Part shown: piece after piece, positions 35,290-45,300 of the stretch
Position numbering within the stretch: the first letter of the stretch is position 1
How the letters are laid out: every line of letters begins with the position of its first letter
NCBI RefSeq assembly: GCF_001660705.2
Contig: NZ_LYBV02000021.1
Coordinates: 1-64,000, forward strand
From: Saccharicrinis aurantiacus
GTDB taxonomy: Bacteria > Bacteroidota > Bacteroidia > Bacteroidales > Marinilabiliaceae
Length of the DNA stretch: 64,000 bases
Direction: 5' to 3'
The notes under the pieces: model-generated
What the model was told of the DNA's origin: nothing
The model's input: the letters and a program-made list of their open reading frames with translations, nothing else
The model's database searches: none
Translations under genes and position numbers: made by a program

Positions 35290-36498
35290 TTATTTGCGTA
35301 GTACAAAGCTATCAAGAGTAGCCAATCCCCCTAACGAAGTTTCTTTGTAGGTGTTTGGTAAGGCTTTCCCCGTTTTCATCATTGTTTCGGTAACCTCATC
35401 AAAACTAATGCGATGGCGGCCATCACTCATTAAGGCAAAGGCATTATGATTTAAGGCTCGAGCTGCTGCAAAAACATTGCGCTCAATACATGGTATCTGA
35501 ACCAATCCTAAAATTGGGTCACAGGTTAAGCCCAAGTGGTGCTCTAATCCCATTTCTGCCGAATATTCAACCTGATAAATAGTTCCTCCGTGTAGTTGAG
35601 TTGATGCACCTGAAGCCATTGCACAAGCAACACCAACCTCTCCCTGACAACCCACTTCAGCACCTGAGATAGAGGCATTGGTTTTTACCACATTGCCTAT
35701 TAGACCAGCAGTGGCTAGAGCGTGCAAAATATCTTCTTTACTGTATTTGTATATTTTTTTATGATGGTACAAAATTGCAGGTAAAACACCACATGCACCG
35801 CAAGTTGGGGCTGTAACTACAATGCCACCTCCCGCATTTTCTTCAGAAACAGCTAATGCGTAGGCGTATAACATCGCACGTTTTTTAATGGGGCCCGAAT
35901 ATGTCTTCGCCTTTAGCATATACTTTTTGGCCTTACGCTCTAGGTCAAGACCTCCAGGCAAAACACCTCCTGTTTTAATGCCTTGTTTGATGGCGTTTTT
36001 CATTACACTCCAAACTTCAGCTAAGAAATCCCAAATCTCAGGTCCCTCAGAATACTCTACATATTCCCACAGTTCTTTCTTGTTATCTTCGCACCATTGC
36101 AAAATATCATCCATGGTGCTTAGTTCATAAACTTTTGGAGTTGATGTTTCATTCGAATCATCAATAATAGTCCCACCGCCTACGCTATAGGCAACCCAAT
36201 TTTCAAGTACATTCAGGTCATCATCATAGGCTATAATGCGCATAGCATTTGGGTGCTTGGGTAAAAACTCCTCAGGTTTCCATATCAATTCCATGTTTTT
36301 ATCCTTAAAAACACGCTCAATGGTTACACCTGTTAGGTGACCTTTACCTGTGGCTGCCAAACTACCATACAGGGTAATTTCATATTTAGCTGCATTGGGG
36401 TGACGCTCTAAAAAAGCATTCGAGGCGTTGTGTGGCCCCATTGTGTGACTGCTTGATGGGCCCAAGCCAATTTTATATAATTCCTTTAAGGATTCCAT
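35290..36498 (-). CDS. sdaA: L-serine ammonia-lyase, iron-sulfur dependent
   Basis: A 402-residue L-serine dehydratase that turns L-serine into pyruvate and ammonia with a 4Fe-4S cluster. The beta-domain opens with GLGPSSSHTMGPHNASN. The alpha-domain carries APTCGACGVLPA and downstream cysteines (GAEVGCQGEVGVACAMASGA, LTCDPILGLVQIPCIER) that include the cluster ligands. Alpha and beta parts are joined in one chain as in E. coli SdaA, but the protein is about 50 residues shorter. The enzyme is cytoplasmic and oxygen-sensitive. It stands alone with a -7 element at 36522-36529. Confidence 0.92.
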   Translation of the reverse strand: MESLKELYKIGLGPSSSHTMGPHNASNAFLERHPNAAKYEITLYGSLAATGKGHLTGVTIERVFKDKNMELIWKPEEFLPKHPNAMRIIAYDDDLNVLENWVAYSVGGGTIIDDSNETSTPKVYELSTMDDILQWCEDNKKELWEYVEYSEGPEIWDFLAEVWSVMKNAIKQGIKTGGVLPGGLDLERKAKKYMLKAKTYSGPIKKRAMLYAYALAVSEENAGGGIVVTAPTCGACGVLPAILYHHKKIYKYSKEDILHALATAGLIGNVVKTNASISGAEVGCQGEVGVACAMASGASTQLHGGTIYQVEYSAEMGLEHHLGLTCDPILGLVQIPCIERNVFAAARALNHNAFALMSDGRHRISFDEVTETMMKTGKALPNTYKETSLGGLATLDSFVLRK

Positions 36499-36521
36499 TC
36501 AGTATTCGTATTAATGCGGGG

Positions 36522-36529
36522 CAAAAATA
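36522..36529 (-). promoter_or_regulatory. -7 element of sdaA
   Basis: The minus strand reads TATTTTTG (TAnnTTTG), 24 bases upstream of the ATG at 36498. A -33 TTTG was not found at the usual spacing. Confidence 0.4.
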
Positions 36530-36727
36530 AGAGCTTCCTTTTGCTTAGATTATGACTTTTATCGCTTTTACTCACGGTTTGAGTGACTTATGTGAGAATT
36601 GTGTTAGAATTTTGTAAGAGAATAATCCTTAACGATGCTAAAAATAAAAGTTGCAGTAGATGAAGATGGAGGGGGATGGTGTAAATCAATGTACTTGCCT
36701 AAAGATTTAGTCGAGTAATGTTTATGG

Positions 36728-36828
36728 TTGGCTCGTATTAAACACAAGTTAAACTCAGACCAAACTCACGTTAACGTGAGTTTGGTCTGAGTTTAATCTG
36801 TAATAGATATGGCTTAAATGCGAGCCAA
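36728..36828. repeat. 48-bp perfect palindrome with outer inverted arms
   Basis: The inner part, 36749-36796, is a perfect palindrome centred on GTT|AAC: arm TTAAACTCAGACCAAACTCA followed by CGTT, then its exact complement. Outer arms TTGGCTCGTATTAA (36728-36741) and TTAAATGCGAGCCAA (36814-36828) are also complementary with one mismatch and one indel, separated from the core by 7 and 17 bases. No transposase or target-site duplication is seen. It lies between the starts of divergent-distance genes sdaA (start 36498) and the end of the gene at 36911, both on the minus strand, so it is in the leader of neither. Confidence 0.85.
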
Positions 36829-36910
36829 TACCAAAGCCTTTACCTAGAAAAGGTGCAAAGTGTATAAATAAGGACTAAGGTTTAGCCCATTTTAGCCAAC
36901 TTTTTTGTGA

Positions 36911-37681
36911 CTAGCTTTTTACTTGAGAAAAGGCATAAAACATTTCTGTCGCAATTTGTTGACATCTCTCGTCGTAACGAGATTCTTCGGCTGGTGTATT
37001 GTCAGCTTCCTTAGGATCAACGTAAGTTACCGCAATTCTGTCGTCGGCGCCAAGTACCACTGGGCAAGATTCATCAGCATGTGAGCAAGTCATAACCGCA
37101 ATAAAATTAGAGCTTGGGTTCATTTTATCGTCGTATTTTTTGCTGAAAGCCTTAATAGGATTTGCAGTTTTAGCATAGCTGGCTAAATACAATGGGTTTG
37201 TATTTTCGTCAGTCTGCTCAATATGCATTCCAGCTTTACGCATTGCTTTAATAGCTCTTGGGTTAAATGCTGTTGCCTCTGTACCTCCTGAGTAACAATT
37301 CACATTTTCGATTCCATAATAAGCAGCTGCAGTTTGTGCCCATAATTGACTCATATGACTTCGGCGTGAATTATGTGTACAGATGAATGTAAGGTTAGCA
37401 GCTTCAGGGTTTTCAGTAATTTTAGCAGCTAACTGCTTTAAAGTTTCTTTGCGCTCTTCGCTAATTTTATCAAAATCAGCTACAATAGTATTGATATAAC
37501 TTTCAATTTCAGGGTAAAAGGCCACTTTGTCAGATGAGCAATAAGTATCTTTTTCCTTTTTACAACAAGCGGTTTCTTCCTTTTTACAGCATTTGTCACT
37601 CGCTTTTTTATTACTTGATGAGTTGCATGAGGCTAATAAGCTGATGCATATAACTGCATATGCAATAACTAGAGTTTTCAT
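36911..37681 (-). CDS. Lipoprotein with arsenate-reductase/low-molecular-weight phosphatase domain
   Basis: From the ATG at 37681 (upstream in-frame ATGs at 37699 and 37732 are also open) the protein has 256 residues and a lipobox at C19 (SLLASC). A Cys/Lys-rich linker follows (CCKKEETACCKKEKDTYC). The domain is a low-molecular-weight phosphatase/thioredoxin-type ArsC fold: phosphate loop CTHNSRRS (CX5R) with the nucleophile at C101, and a second pair CSHADESCP further on that resembles the redox cysteines of ArsC. It would act outside the cytoplasm, which is odd for a reductase that needs thioredoxin. No arsenic genes (arsB, acr3, arsR) are adjacent. Confidence 0.75.
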   Translation of the reverse strand: MKTLVIAYAVICISLLASCNSSSNKKASDKCCKKEETACCKKEKDTYCSSDKVAFYPEIESYINTIVADFDKISEERKETLKQLAAKITENPEAANLTFICTHNSRRSHMSQLWAQTAAAYYGIENVNCYSGGTEATAFNPRAIKAMRKAGMHIEQTDENTNPLYLASYAKTANPIKAFSKKYDDKMNPSSNFIAVMTCSHADESCPVVLGADDRIAVTYVDPKEADNTPAEESRYDERCQQIATEMFYAFSQVKS

Positions 37682-37782
37682 ATTATTTATGTTTTTCATT
37701 GAAGCAGCGAAAATAGAAAAGTATTTCAACACAGTATATTAATTAAAAGTTAAGCTTTATTAATTCGGCAAGATATTACCGA

Positions 37783-37812
37783 ATTGTACATTGTGTTTTA
37801 TGTATATCTTTG
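37783..37812 (+). promoter_or_regulatory. Promoter of the MFS gene
   Basis: ATTG (37783-37786) and the perfect -7 element TATCTTTG (37805-37812) are 18 bases apart, close to the Bacteroidota TTTG-N19-TAnnTTTG promoter. A GTG at 37814 lies only 2 bases past the -7, too close to be translated, so the ATG at 37838 is the likely start. Confidence 0.55.
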
Positions 37813-37837
37813 AGTGCTTGAAATAAAGAAACTTAAG

Positions 37838-39109
37838 ATGAAGAACAATAAATCTACCTTTTTCTACGGAATTGTCATAGTGATTATGGGTACGCTCGGT
37901 ATTTGGGCAAGTATACCAGGCCAAACCATGGGAGTGAGCACTTTTACCGATCCCGTTAAGGATGCACTTGGCTTAACTCGAAATCAGTTTAGTTGGGCCT
38001 ATACAATTGGAACTATCTTGAGTTCATTTTTACTAGGATATGCAGGTAAATGGTTCGATAAGTATGGTGCACGAAGGGTAGCCTTTGGTGCTGCCATGGG
38101 TTTGTCTGTAGCCTTGTTTTTAAGTTCTAAGTCGGCGGTAATAAGTAGTAGCTTGCAAGGAAGCGAGGCCACTTGGATAGTGCCATTTGCGGTTATTTTA
38201 TTTTGTTTCTTTTTACTCCGGTTTACAGGCCAAGGAATTCTAACTATGGCTTCGCGTAACATGATTATGCTTTGGTTTGATCAGTATAGAGGAAGAGTTA
38301 ATGCCATAAGTGCAGTGGCTGTTTCTTTGGGATTTTCTATTTCTCCCTTATGGATTAATATGCTAATTGAACATGGTGGGTGGCAGCAAGCGTGGTCTAA
38401 TATGAGTATATTACTTTTTGTTATGGCCATTTTAATTGCGATTTTCTACAGAGATTCACCGGAATCAATGGGTTTAAAACCCGATGGGAATTGGCTCAAG
38501 AAGAGTAATGCTGATGGAGCAAACAAGCTTACTGTTGATTTTACGAAAAAGGAAGCACTTAAAACACGTGCATTTTGGGTGTATAGTTTAATGTTATCAT
38601 TTAATGGTTATTTCATAACGGGCTTAACTTTTCATATTGTTTCTATTTTTAAAAGTGCTGGCTTAACAAAAGTTGAAGCACTCTCTATTTTCGTTCCCAT
38701 ATCAATACTTTCTGTTGTTACATCAATCATTTTTAATGCCCTGAGTGATGTAATTAAATTGAAGAAACTATTGTTTTTAATGATCATTGCCGGAATTGTT
38801 ACCTCAGTTGGCGTTGGTATTTTAAATACCTCACTAGGATATTATATGTTAGTATTGGGAGCCGGATTAATGGGTGGTGTGTTTGCTGTACTTACTGCAG
38901 TTACTTGGCCGCGTTTTTATGGCCGTAAGCATTTAGGTGCTATTTCTGGCGTATATATGCAAATGATTGTTTTTTCAAGTGCTCTTGGTCCCTTATTATT
39001 TAGTTATTCATTTAAACTATTTAATACTTATTCAGTAATAGCATTATTAGGTTTAGTTGCTTTAGGAGTTCTATTGTTTGCGGCGCGTAAAGCAGATAAT
39101 CCGCAATAG
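37838..39109 (+). CDS. MFS transporter
   Basis: A 423-residue, twelve-helix major facilitator. The N-terminus (TFFYGIVIVIMGTLGIWASI) and the loop GYAGKWFDKYGARRVAFGAA fit the oxalate/formate antiporter-like and related MFS branches. SKDxxGxR-type loop features lie near TRAFWVYSLMLSFNGYFITG. Direction and substrate are unknown. It starts at ATG 37838, for the promoter reason given above. The next gene at 39174 has its own -7 element. Confidence 0.82.
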   Translation: MKNNKSTFFYGIVIVIMGTLGIWASIPGQTMGVSTFTDPVKDALGLTRNQFSWAYTIGTILSSFLLGYAGKWFDKYGARRVAFGAAMGLSVALFLSSKSAVISSSLQGSEATWIVPFAVILFCFFLLRFTGQGILTMASRNMIMLWFDQYRGRVNAISAVAVSLGFSISPLWINMLIEHGGWQQAWSNMSILLFVMAILIAIFYRDSPESMGLKPDGNWLKKSNADGANKLTVDFTKKEALKTRAFWVYSLMLSFNGYFITGLTFHIVSIFKSAGLTKVEALSIFVPISILSVVTSIIFNALSDVIKLKKLLFLMIIAGIVTSVGVGILNTSLGYYMLVLGAGLMGGVFAVLTAVTWPRFYGRKHLGAISGVYMQMIVFSSALGPLLFSYSFKLFNTYSVIALLGLVALGVLLFAARKADNPQ

Positions 39110-39133
39110 TTGAATGGCTTAATCAATAATTCC

Positions 39134-39141
39134 TATTTTTG
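39134..39141 (+). promoter_or_regulatory. -7 element of the DUF2157-like gene
   Basis: TATTTTTG fits TAnnTTTG and lies 32 bases before the ATG at 39174. GTTG at 39109-39112 is a possible -33 at slightly long spacing (21 bases). Confidence 0.4.
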
Positions 39142-39173
39142 TTCATCAACCTATAATCACTCAATTCTGATTT

Positions 39174-40235
39174 ATGAAAGTACAGCTTAATAAAAATCAG
39201 GGCAAACTAATAGCTCAACTAATTGACAATTGGCACACGCATAATTTAATCGATGAAAAAACTAAAGGACAACTCAGTGATACGCTAGAGGTAAAATCGT
39301 TTAATTGGAAAAAGTTAGCTGGATATTCCTTTTTAATATCCATTATTTGCATAGTTATTTCAATTAGCTCCGTTTTTGCCGATAGTTTTCTACTTAAATT
39401 CATTGAGCAATTATTTAAAGCATCAGATTTAGCGTTTAGTATCTTTTTTGCGTTTGCTGCACTTGGCTTTTATGCTTGGGCATATAAGGTACGACTAAAA
39501 AATCCACATAAGATTTTTAGCAATGAGTTTGTAATTATGTTAGCGGTTTTATCAACTGCAACTGCAATTACATTTTTAGGAAATGCATTAGATAATGGTA
39601 GTGGTCATTTTTCAATTCTATTTTTACTAGGCACCACTATATATGCAATAATCGGAGTTAGTTTTCCTTCCAATCTTGTTTGGATTTTTTCTCTATTATC
39701 CCTAGGAGCTTGGTTTGGCACAGAAACAGGATACGTCTCAGAATGGGGCGCTTACTATTTGGGTATGAATTATCCTTTAAGGTTTGTGATTTTTGGTTTA
39801 GTCTTAGCATCGTTAAGTTATCTGTTCAACTATTCCAAATTGTTAAAGCCTCTAAAAAAGGATACTTATACAATCGGCTTATCTTACTTTTTTATATCCT
39901 TATGGATCTTATCTATCTTTGGAAATACGCCTGATATAGAAAGTTGGCATCAGATAAAACAAATAGAATTGTTATCGTGGGCTGTAATATTTGGTATTTC
40001 AAGTATTGCTGCCATTCTAATTGGTTTAAAAAATGGCGATGTTTTAACTCGGAGCTTCGGAATAACTTTTCTATTGATTAATTTATATACACGTTATTTT
40101 GAATATTTCTGGGATCTCACCCATAAATCAATCTTTTTCATCATACTTGCCTTATCTTTCTGGGTAATTGGTAGAAATGCAGAAAGAATATGGAATGTAA
40201 ATCTAATTGATAAAATGATTAGAAATCAATCATAA
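39174..40235 (+). CDS. DUF2157-like polytopic membrane protein
   Basis: A 353-residue protein with a soluble head of about 50 residues (LIDNWHTHNLIDEKTKGQLS), then about ten hydrophobic segments. The head plus first segment pattern (Q-x2-L-x6-G-x4-E, then KLAGYSFLISIICIVI) resembles DUF2157 inner-membrane proteins. No catalytic residues are apparent. It is followed 55 bases downstream by the LPG-synthase-TM-like gene. The function is unknown. Confidence 0.6.
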   Translation: MKVQLNKNQGKLIAQLIDNWHTHNLIDEKTKGQLSDTLEVKSFNWKKLAGYSFLISIICIVISISSVFADSFLLKFIEQLFKASDLAFSIFFAFAALGFYAWAYKVRLKNPHKIFSNEFVIMLAVLSTATAITFLGNALDNGSGHFSILFLLGTTIYAIIGVSFPSNLVWIFSLLSLGAWFGTETGYVSEWGAYYLGMNYPLRFVIFGLVLASLSYLFNYSKLLKPLKKDTYTIGLSYFFISLWILSIFGNTPDIESWHQIKQIELLSWAVIFGISSIAAILIGLKNGDVLTRSFGITFLLINLYTRYFEYFWDLTHKSIFFIILALSFWVIGRNAERIWNVNLIDKMIRNQS

Positions 40236-40290
40236 GTTTATATCAGTATTATTTCATAGATTTATAAACCAAAGTGCGATCCAGTAATCC

Positions 40291-41367
40291 ATGAAAGATA
40301 AAGACAATTCAGCAAAAATAATTCGTAGCATACGACCCTCAAGAGTCATTTGGCCCATCTTAATAGGTCTTTGTATTTCTGCTTACATGCTGTATCAAGA
40401 GTATGAACCAGGTAGTTTAAGCGCCATTAAGGTTACCAGTAGTACATTCCTATGGGTTTTTATCTCTATTTTATTGATGGTGGTTCGCGATTTTGGATAT
40501 ATTATTCGTATCCGACTTTTATCAGGAGGTCTTTTAAATTGGCGTAAATCATTTCAAATTATAATGCTTTGGGAGTTTACTTCCGCAATCACACCATCCG
40601 CCATTGGTGGTACTAGTGTTGCTATATTCTTTTTGAACAAAGCAGGCATTAAGTTGGGCAGGAGTACAGGCATTGTTATGGTGACTTCTTTTTTGGATGA
40701 ACTATTTTTCGTATTAGCCTTTCCAATGGTAATATTATTTATAGGTAGAAGTGATATTTTTGCCTTTGGTGCTTCAGAGGTCAGCAGCATAGTATGGTAT
40801 AAAAATCAGTTTCTACTATTCTCATTAACGGGCTATGGTTTAAAGGTACTCTATACTTTATTTATTGCTTACGGATTATTCTTAAATCCGCGAGGACTAA
40901 AGTCATTTTTGCTTTGGGTGTTTAAACTTCCAATTATTCGTAAGTGGCGCCCTGAAGCCAATAATGTTGGCAATGAGTTAATCCTAACGTCTACAGAGTT
41001 TAAAAAGTGGCCATTAAAAGAATGGTTAAAAGCGTTTATGGCTACCTCAATAAGTTGGGTGTCGCGTTACTGGATTGTAAATACACTCATTATTGCTGTT
41101 TTCGGTATAAAGTACCTCGATTTATCCAACCATATTCTTGTATTTGGTAAGCAACTAATTATGTGGATAATGATGTTAGTTAGCCCAACGCCAGGAGGTA
41201 GCGGTTTTGCCGAGTATGTATTTAAAGAATTCTTACAAGGTTATATTCCAGACGGAACAGGAACTGCAATGGCTTTTCTGTGGCGTACTATTAGTTACTA
41301 TCCATATTTATTGATTGGCGCCATCATTGTTCCCCCATGGGTTCGTAAATACCTACTTAAAGGGTAA
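40291..41367 (+). CDS. Flippase-like membrane protein (lysylphosphatidylglycerol synthase TM domain)
   Basis: A 358-residue protein with about eight membrane segments of the UPF0104/LPG_synthase_TM family. The signatures are FTSAITPSAIGGTSVAIFFL and SPTPGGSGFAEYVFKEFL. In aminoacyl-phosphatidylglycerol synthases this domain flips the modified lipid. Here the cytoplasmic synthase domain is missing, so the protein may flip another lipid or glycolipid. It may share a transcript with the upstream membrane gene. Confidence is good for the family and low for the cargo. Confidence 0.78.
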   Translation: MKDKDNSAKIIRSIRPSRVIWPILIGLCISAYMLYQEYEPGSLSAIKVTSSTFLWVFISILLMVVRDFGYIIRIRLLSGGLLNWRKSFQIIMLWEFTSAITPSAIGGTSVAIFFLNKAGIKLGRSTGIVMVTSFLDELFFVLAFPMVILFIGRSDIFAFGASEVSSIVWYKNQFLLFSLTGYGLKVLYTLFIAYGLFLNPRGLKSFLLWVFKLPIIRKWRPEANNVGNELILTSTEFKKWPLKEWLKAFMATSISWVSRYWIVNTLIIAVFGIKYLDLSNHILVFGKQLIMWIMMLVSPTPGGSGFAEYVFKEFLQGYIPDGTGTAMAFLWRTISYYPYLLIGAIIVPPWVRKYLLKG

Positions 41368-41484
41368 TTGTATTTGATTAATGGTAGGTTTATAATGATA
41401 AAATCTGTGTTCTTCTGCTCATTTCTGTCGTAACTTGCATTTGATTATGTAGTTAATTTAACTGCAATAGTAAAATGTAAGCTT

Positions 41485-42285
41485 GTGAGATATATAACCG
41501 GCATAGTTGTCGTACTTTTATTTACAATTCATTGTAAAAGAATTAGCAAAGAACAATCAGTTTCTGATGAACCAGAGGAGTTGTTGATCTATTGCGAAAA
41601 TTCTATGGTGCAACCTTTATTGGAACTTAAAAGTGAATTTGAAGACATCTGGAATTGCGAAATAATTATTCATAATGACTGTTCTCAAAATCTGATTAGT
41701 TTAATTCAATATTCCCTTAAAGGAGATTTATATATGCCAGGATCTAAAAATGGTTTTACAGCTTTAAGAGAAAAACATAATATTTTAATTACCGACTCTG
41801 TATTTATTGGCTATAATCCTATTGTTTTAATGGTGGAGAGGCATAACCCTAATCAATATAGTGGCGATTTAAAGTCTTTAATAGCTAATAATAGAGCTAT
41901 AATTATCGCAAACCCTGAAACAAGCTCATTGGGTTACGAAACACAAAAAATACTGAATAACGAGGACGTTTATAATAACCTTTTAGATAATGTAGTTTCC
42001 TTATCAGTTGATTCAAGAGGGCTTATTAAAAGTGTTTACGATAAACAAGCACAAGTGGCTATTAGCTGGAGAAGCGATATTTATAGCAATATTTATGCAT
42101 CAGAACTAGATATTATAGCAATACCTAAAAGTGATGAATCGCCACCGGAGGTTTATGTAGGTCTTTTATCGTCTGTTAAGAATATTCATCTTGCCGAAGT
42201 TTTCCTTAACTATATAGCAGGAGAAAGAGCTAGAATAATTTTTAAAAAATATGGCGTTACTCAACAGAAGTCGATTGTTTTTTAA
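41485..42285 (+). CDS. ModA-like solute-binding lipoprotein
   Basis: A 266-residue protein beginning at GTG. A hydrophobic stretch ends at C17 (FTIHC), an atypical lipobox with His before Cys. The remainder is a class II periplasmic binding fold of the molybdate/sulfate type: ELLIYCENSMVQPLLELKSE, DLYMPGSKNGFTALRE, IVLMVERHNPNQ, ANPETSSLGYETQKIL, IAISWRSD-like segment (AQVAISWRSDIYS) and EVFLNYIAGERARIIFKKYG. There are no ABC permease or ATPase genes nearby. Instead a hybrid histidine kinase starts 60 bases downstream, so the likely role is presenting a ligand to that sensor. Oxyanion binding is a family-based guess. Confidence 0.72.
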   Translation: MRYITGIVVVLLFTIHCKRISKEQSVSDEPEELLIYCENSMVQPLLELKSEFEDIWNCEIIIHNDCSQNLISLIQYSLKGDLYMPGSKNGFTALREKHNILITDSVFIGYNPIVLMVERHNPNQYSGDLKSLIANNRAIIIANPETSSLGYETQKILNNEDVYNNLLDNVVSLSVDSRGLIKSVYDKQAQVAISWRSDIYSNIYASELDIIAIPKSDESPPEVYVGLLSSVKNIHLAEVFLNYIAGERARIIFKKYGVTQQKSIVF

Positions 42286-42345
42286 TGCTTAATTAGTTAA
42301 ATTATATTAATATTGAGCTAGTAAAAGCCTTATAAAAAACAAACT

Positions 42346-45300
42346 GTGATAAATCCATTTAAAGCTAAAAAAAATAAGAAAATTTTTGGAGAACCTATTG
42401 TCTTAAAGCTATATATGCTTTTAGGGATCTTCTTGCTTACCATTATCACTATTATTGTTGTTGAGTCATATTTTGATAAAACGTATATTGATACCTACAG
42501 AAATGTAATTCAGAATCAAAAGCAAAAACAACAAATTGAGCGTGTCTTAAATAAGAATATATTGTTGCTAAATCTTCATTTTAAAGATTTTGCAAGTATC
42601 AAACATCCTCAAAAACTAACCAACACACAAAACTCTATTCAAAAGCTTATCCACGAGTGTTATAATATTATTGATATTCTTGACGAAGGAGGAACCTTGA
42701 TAACAGAAATCCCCGTTAATTTACAAGAGCAAGAGAATATTACTATCATATCAGAGCATAACGAAGATGAATTCCTAGGAACCATATCTGAGATTAGAGA
42801 ATTATTACCTAAACTACGAGATATAAAACTTCTTTCGAATAAAATAGGAGCCCTTATAGAACCTAATCTTATTGAGCTAACAATGGAAATTGATGAGTAT
42901 CATCAAACGGTTGAATTTTATGTAAAGCAATCTGAAAGTTTATTTCAACGTATTAGTGAAATAGAAAATAAAATATCTTACGATATAAGTAAAAATGTAC
43001 TGGAGTTAAGTAATACCTTTATTGAAAAAGAGAAAAGGTATACAAAAATAAAATACCTGAGTTTATTTATATTTTCTCTTGCAGCGATACTGTTAACTTA
43101 TTTACTTATTATCCAAATTAAAAAAGTTATCATAAACCGAAGAAAGGCAGAAGAAAGTAACAATAAGTTGCTTCAAGCGGTGGAACAAAGTCCCATAAGT
43201 ATAATGATTACTGATACTAAAGGTAATGTTGAGTATGTGAATAAGGGCTTTGAAGAAATAACTGGGTATTTTAAAGATGAAGTATATTCAGGTAGAATTG
43301 ATTTTATTTCAAATGGCTCAGATGTTATGCCTCCTCATGTGTGGCAAACTATACAAGAAGGAAATATTTGGGTTGGAGAGATCAATAATAAACGCAAAGA
43401 TGGAGCCTCATATTGGGAGAAAGTATTGATTTCTCCGGTAATGAATCAGCGTAATACAATCTCAAGTTTTATTGCCATAAAAGAAGATATAACTGAAAAA
43501 AGAAACCTTACGGAATCCTTAGAGGAATCGATAGATTCAATGAAAACAATTATCGATAACTTACCTGTAGGGATATTAATTGTTAATAAGGATAGGTCTA
43601 TTATTCAAGCTAATGATACCGCTGCCTCAATAATGGGGTATAGTAATCAAGAGGAAGTTATTGAAGGTATGAAAGATTCCAACTATTCAGAAGTCTTTAT
43701 TACCCAAAAAGAAGAATTGGTTTCTAATCCATCTACGCATGTAGTAATTTCTGTTTTAGAAGAAACCATTCATGTAAAAGAGAATAATGTTTCTAGGTCG
43801 ATTCTTAAGAATATTATACCGATAAAGCTTAATAATGATGAGGTTTACCTTGAGGCATTTATGGATATAAGTGCTCAAAAGGAGGTACAACAAAAAGAGG
43901 CAGAAGCCAACAAAGCAAAATCAGAATTCTTGGCTAACATGAGTCACGAAATTCGTACTCCAATGAATGGCATGATTGGAGCAACTGAATTACTTGCTGT
44001 TACGCCTTTAACTGGGGAACAGAGTAATATTATAAATATCATTAGTCGCTCGTGTGAGAATCTTCTGAATATTATTAATGATATTTTAGATTTCTCGAAA
44101 ATCGAAGCTGGTAAAATGAATATTGAGCCATTTCCGTTTAATATTCGTTCTACAATTGACTATTTAATCGATCAAATTTCCTTTAAAACCAATGAAAAAG
44201 GTATTGAGTTAATTAGTTCTGTTGAGCAAACCATTCCAAATATTTTAATTGGTGATGAGAGTCGTATTATACAAGTCCTTATTAATTTATTAAGCAATTC
44301 AGTTAAATTTACTGCCGGAGGAGAAGTGGTTCTTAAGGTTGAAATGCAACAACAAATTGAATCAGAAGTTACCTTACACTTCTCAGTTGAAGATTCAGGT
44401 ATTGGAATTCCAAAGGAGAAACTCGAAAAGATATTTGAATCGTTTACCCAAGCCGATGGCTCAACTACACGTAAGTTTGGTGGAACAGGACTAGGAACAA
44501 GTATTTCAAAGATGCTTATTGAATTAATGGGTGGTCAGATTTGGGCGGAGAGTCCAAATCCTAATTTTGCTTTGAGTTCAGAAAATCCAGGATCTATATT
44601 TCACTTTACATTGCCATTCGCAATCGAAAAAAATCAGGATGGAGAAGAGCAATACCTCAATAGATTTAATAACATTAATGCCTTGGTTGTTGATAATCAT
44701 AAAACCAATGTGTTGCTGTTGGTTAAGGCATTAAACAATTGGGGATTATCATCGGATATTTGCAGTGATGAAGAATCTGCTCTTGAAACAATAAAGACCA
44801 ATAAATATAATTTGGTACTTATTGATGCGCATGTGTTTAGCAATGATGGTGATGTATTTTTAAGTAACCTGAATGCTAATTATCCTAAACTAAAAATTAT
44901 AATATTTAGTTCTGATAATAATTGGAAAACAGTTTGGGAAGAAAAAAGGATAGATAAACTAATAAAGAAACCATTGAAACACACTATGTTATTCAACTCA
45001 ATTGATGATTTGTTTAGAAATGAAGTAAGTACTGAATCGCTTGATAAAGTATCATTTGAAGAGAGGGTAAAAGATAAAAAAGTATTATTAATTGAGGATA
45101 ACTTGATTAATCAAAAAATTGCTCAAAAGATGCTATCAAAGTTGGATTTGAGAATTTCAATTGCCAATAATGGTAAAGAGGGTGTAGATATGGTTTGCGA
45201 TGGTGATAATGACTACGACCTATTACTTATGGATATTCAAATGCCAATAATGAATGGACTTGATGCTACAAAAGAGTTGCGTAAGCGAGGGGTGAAAACT

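Larger units (their letters stand above)
36499..36910. other. Intergenic region with a long palindrome
   Basis: The 412 bases hold the sdaA -7 element (36522-36529) and the 48-bp perfect palindrome with outer arms (36728-36828). A 27-residue plus-strand ORF at 36635-36718 (MLKIKVAVDEDGGG..) is too short to call. From 36838 to 36910 there is a GGCTAAAA direct repeat on the minus strand but no terminator for the gene at 36911. Confidence 0.6.

Noticed and set aside
36635-36718. 27-codon plus-strand ORF (MLKIKVAVDEDGGG..) before the palindrome
   Set aside because: It looks codon-like but is too short, with no homologue known to me and no promoter.
41485-42285. Molybdate ABC transporter
   Set aside because: Only a binding-protein-like gene is present; no permease or ATPase follows, and a kinase gene does.
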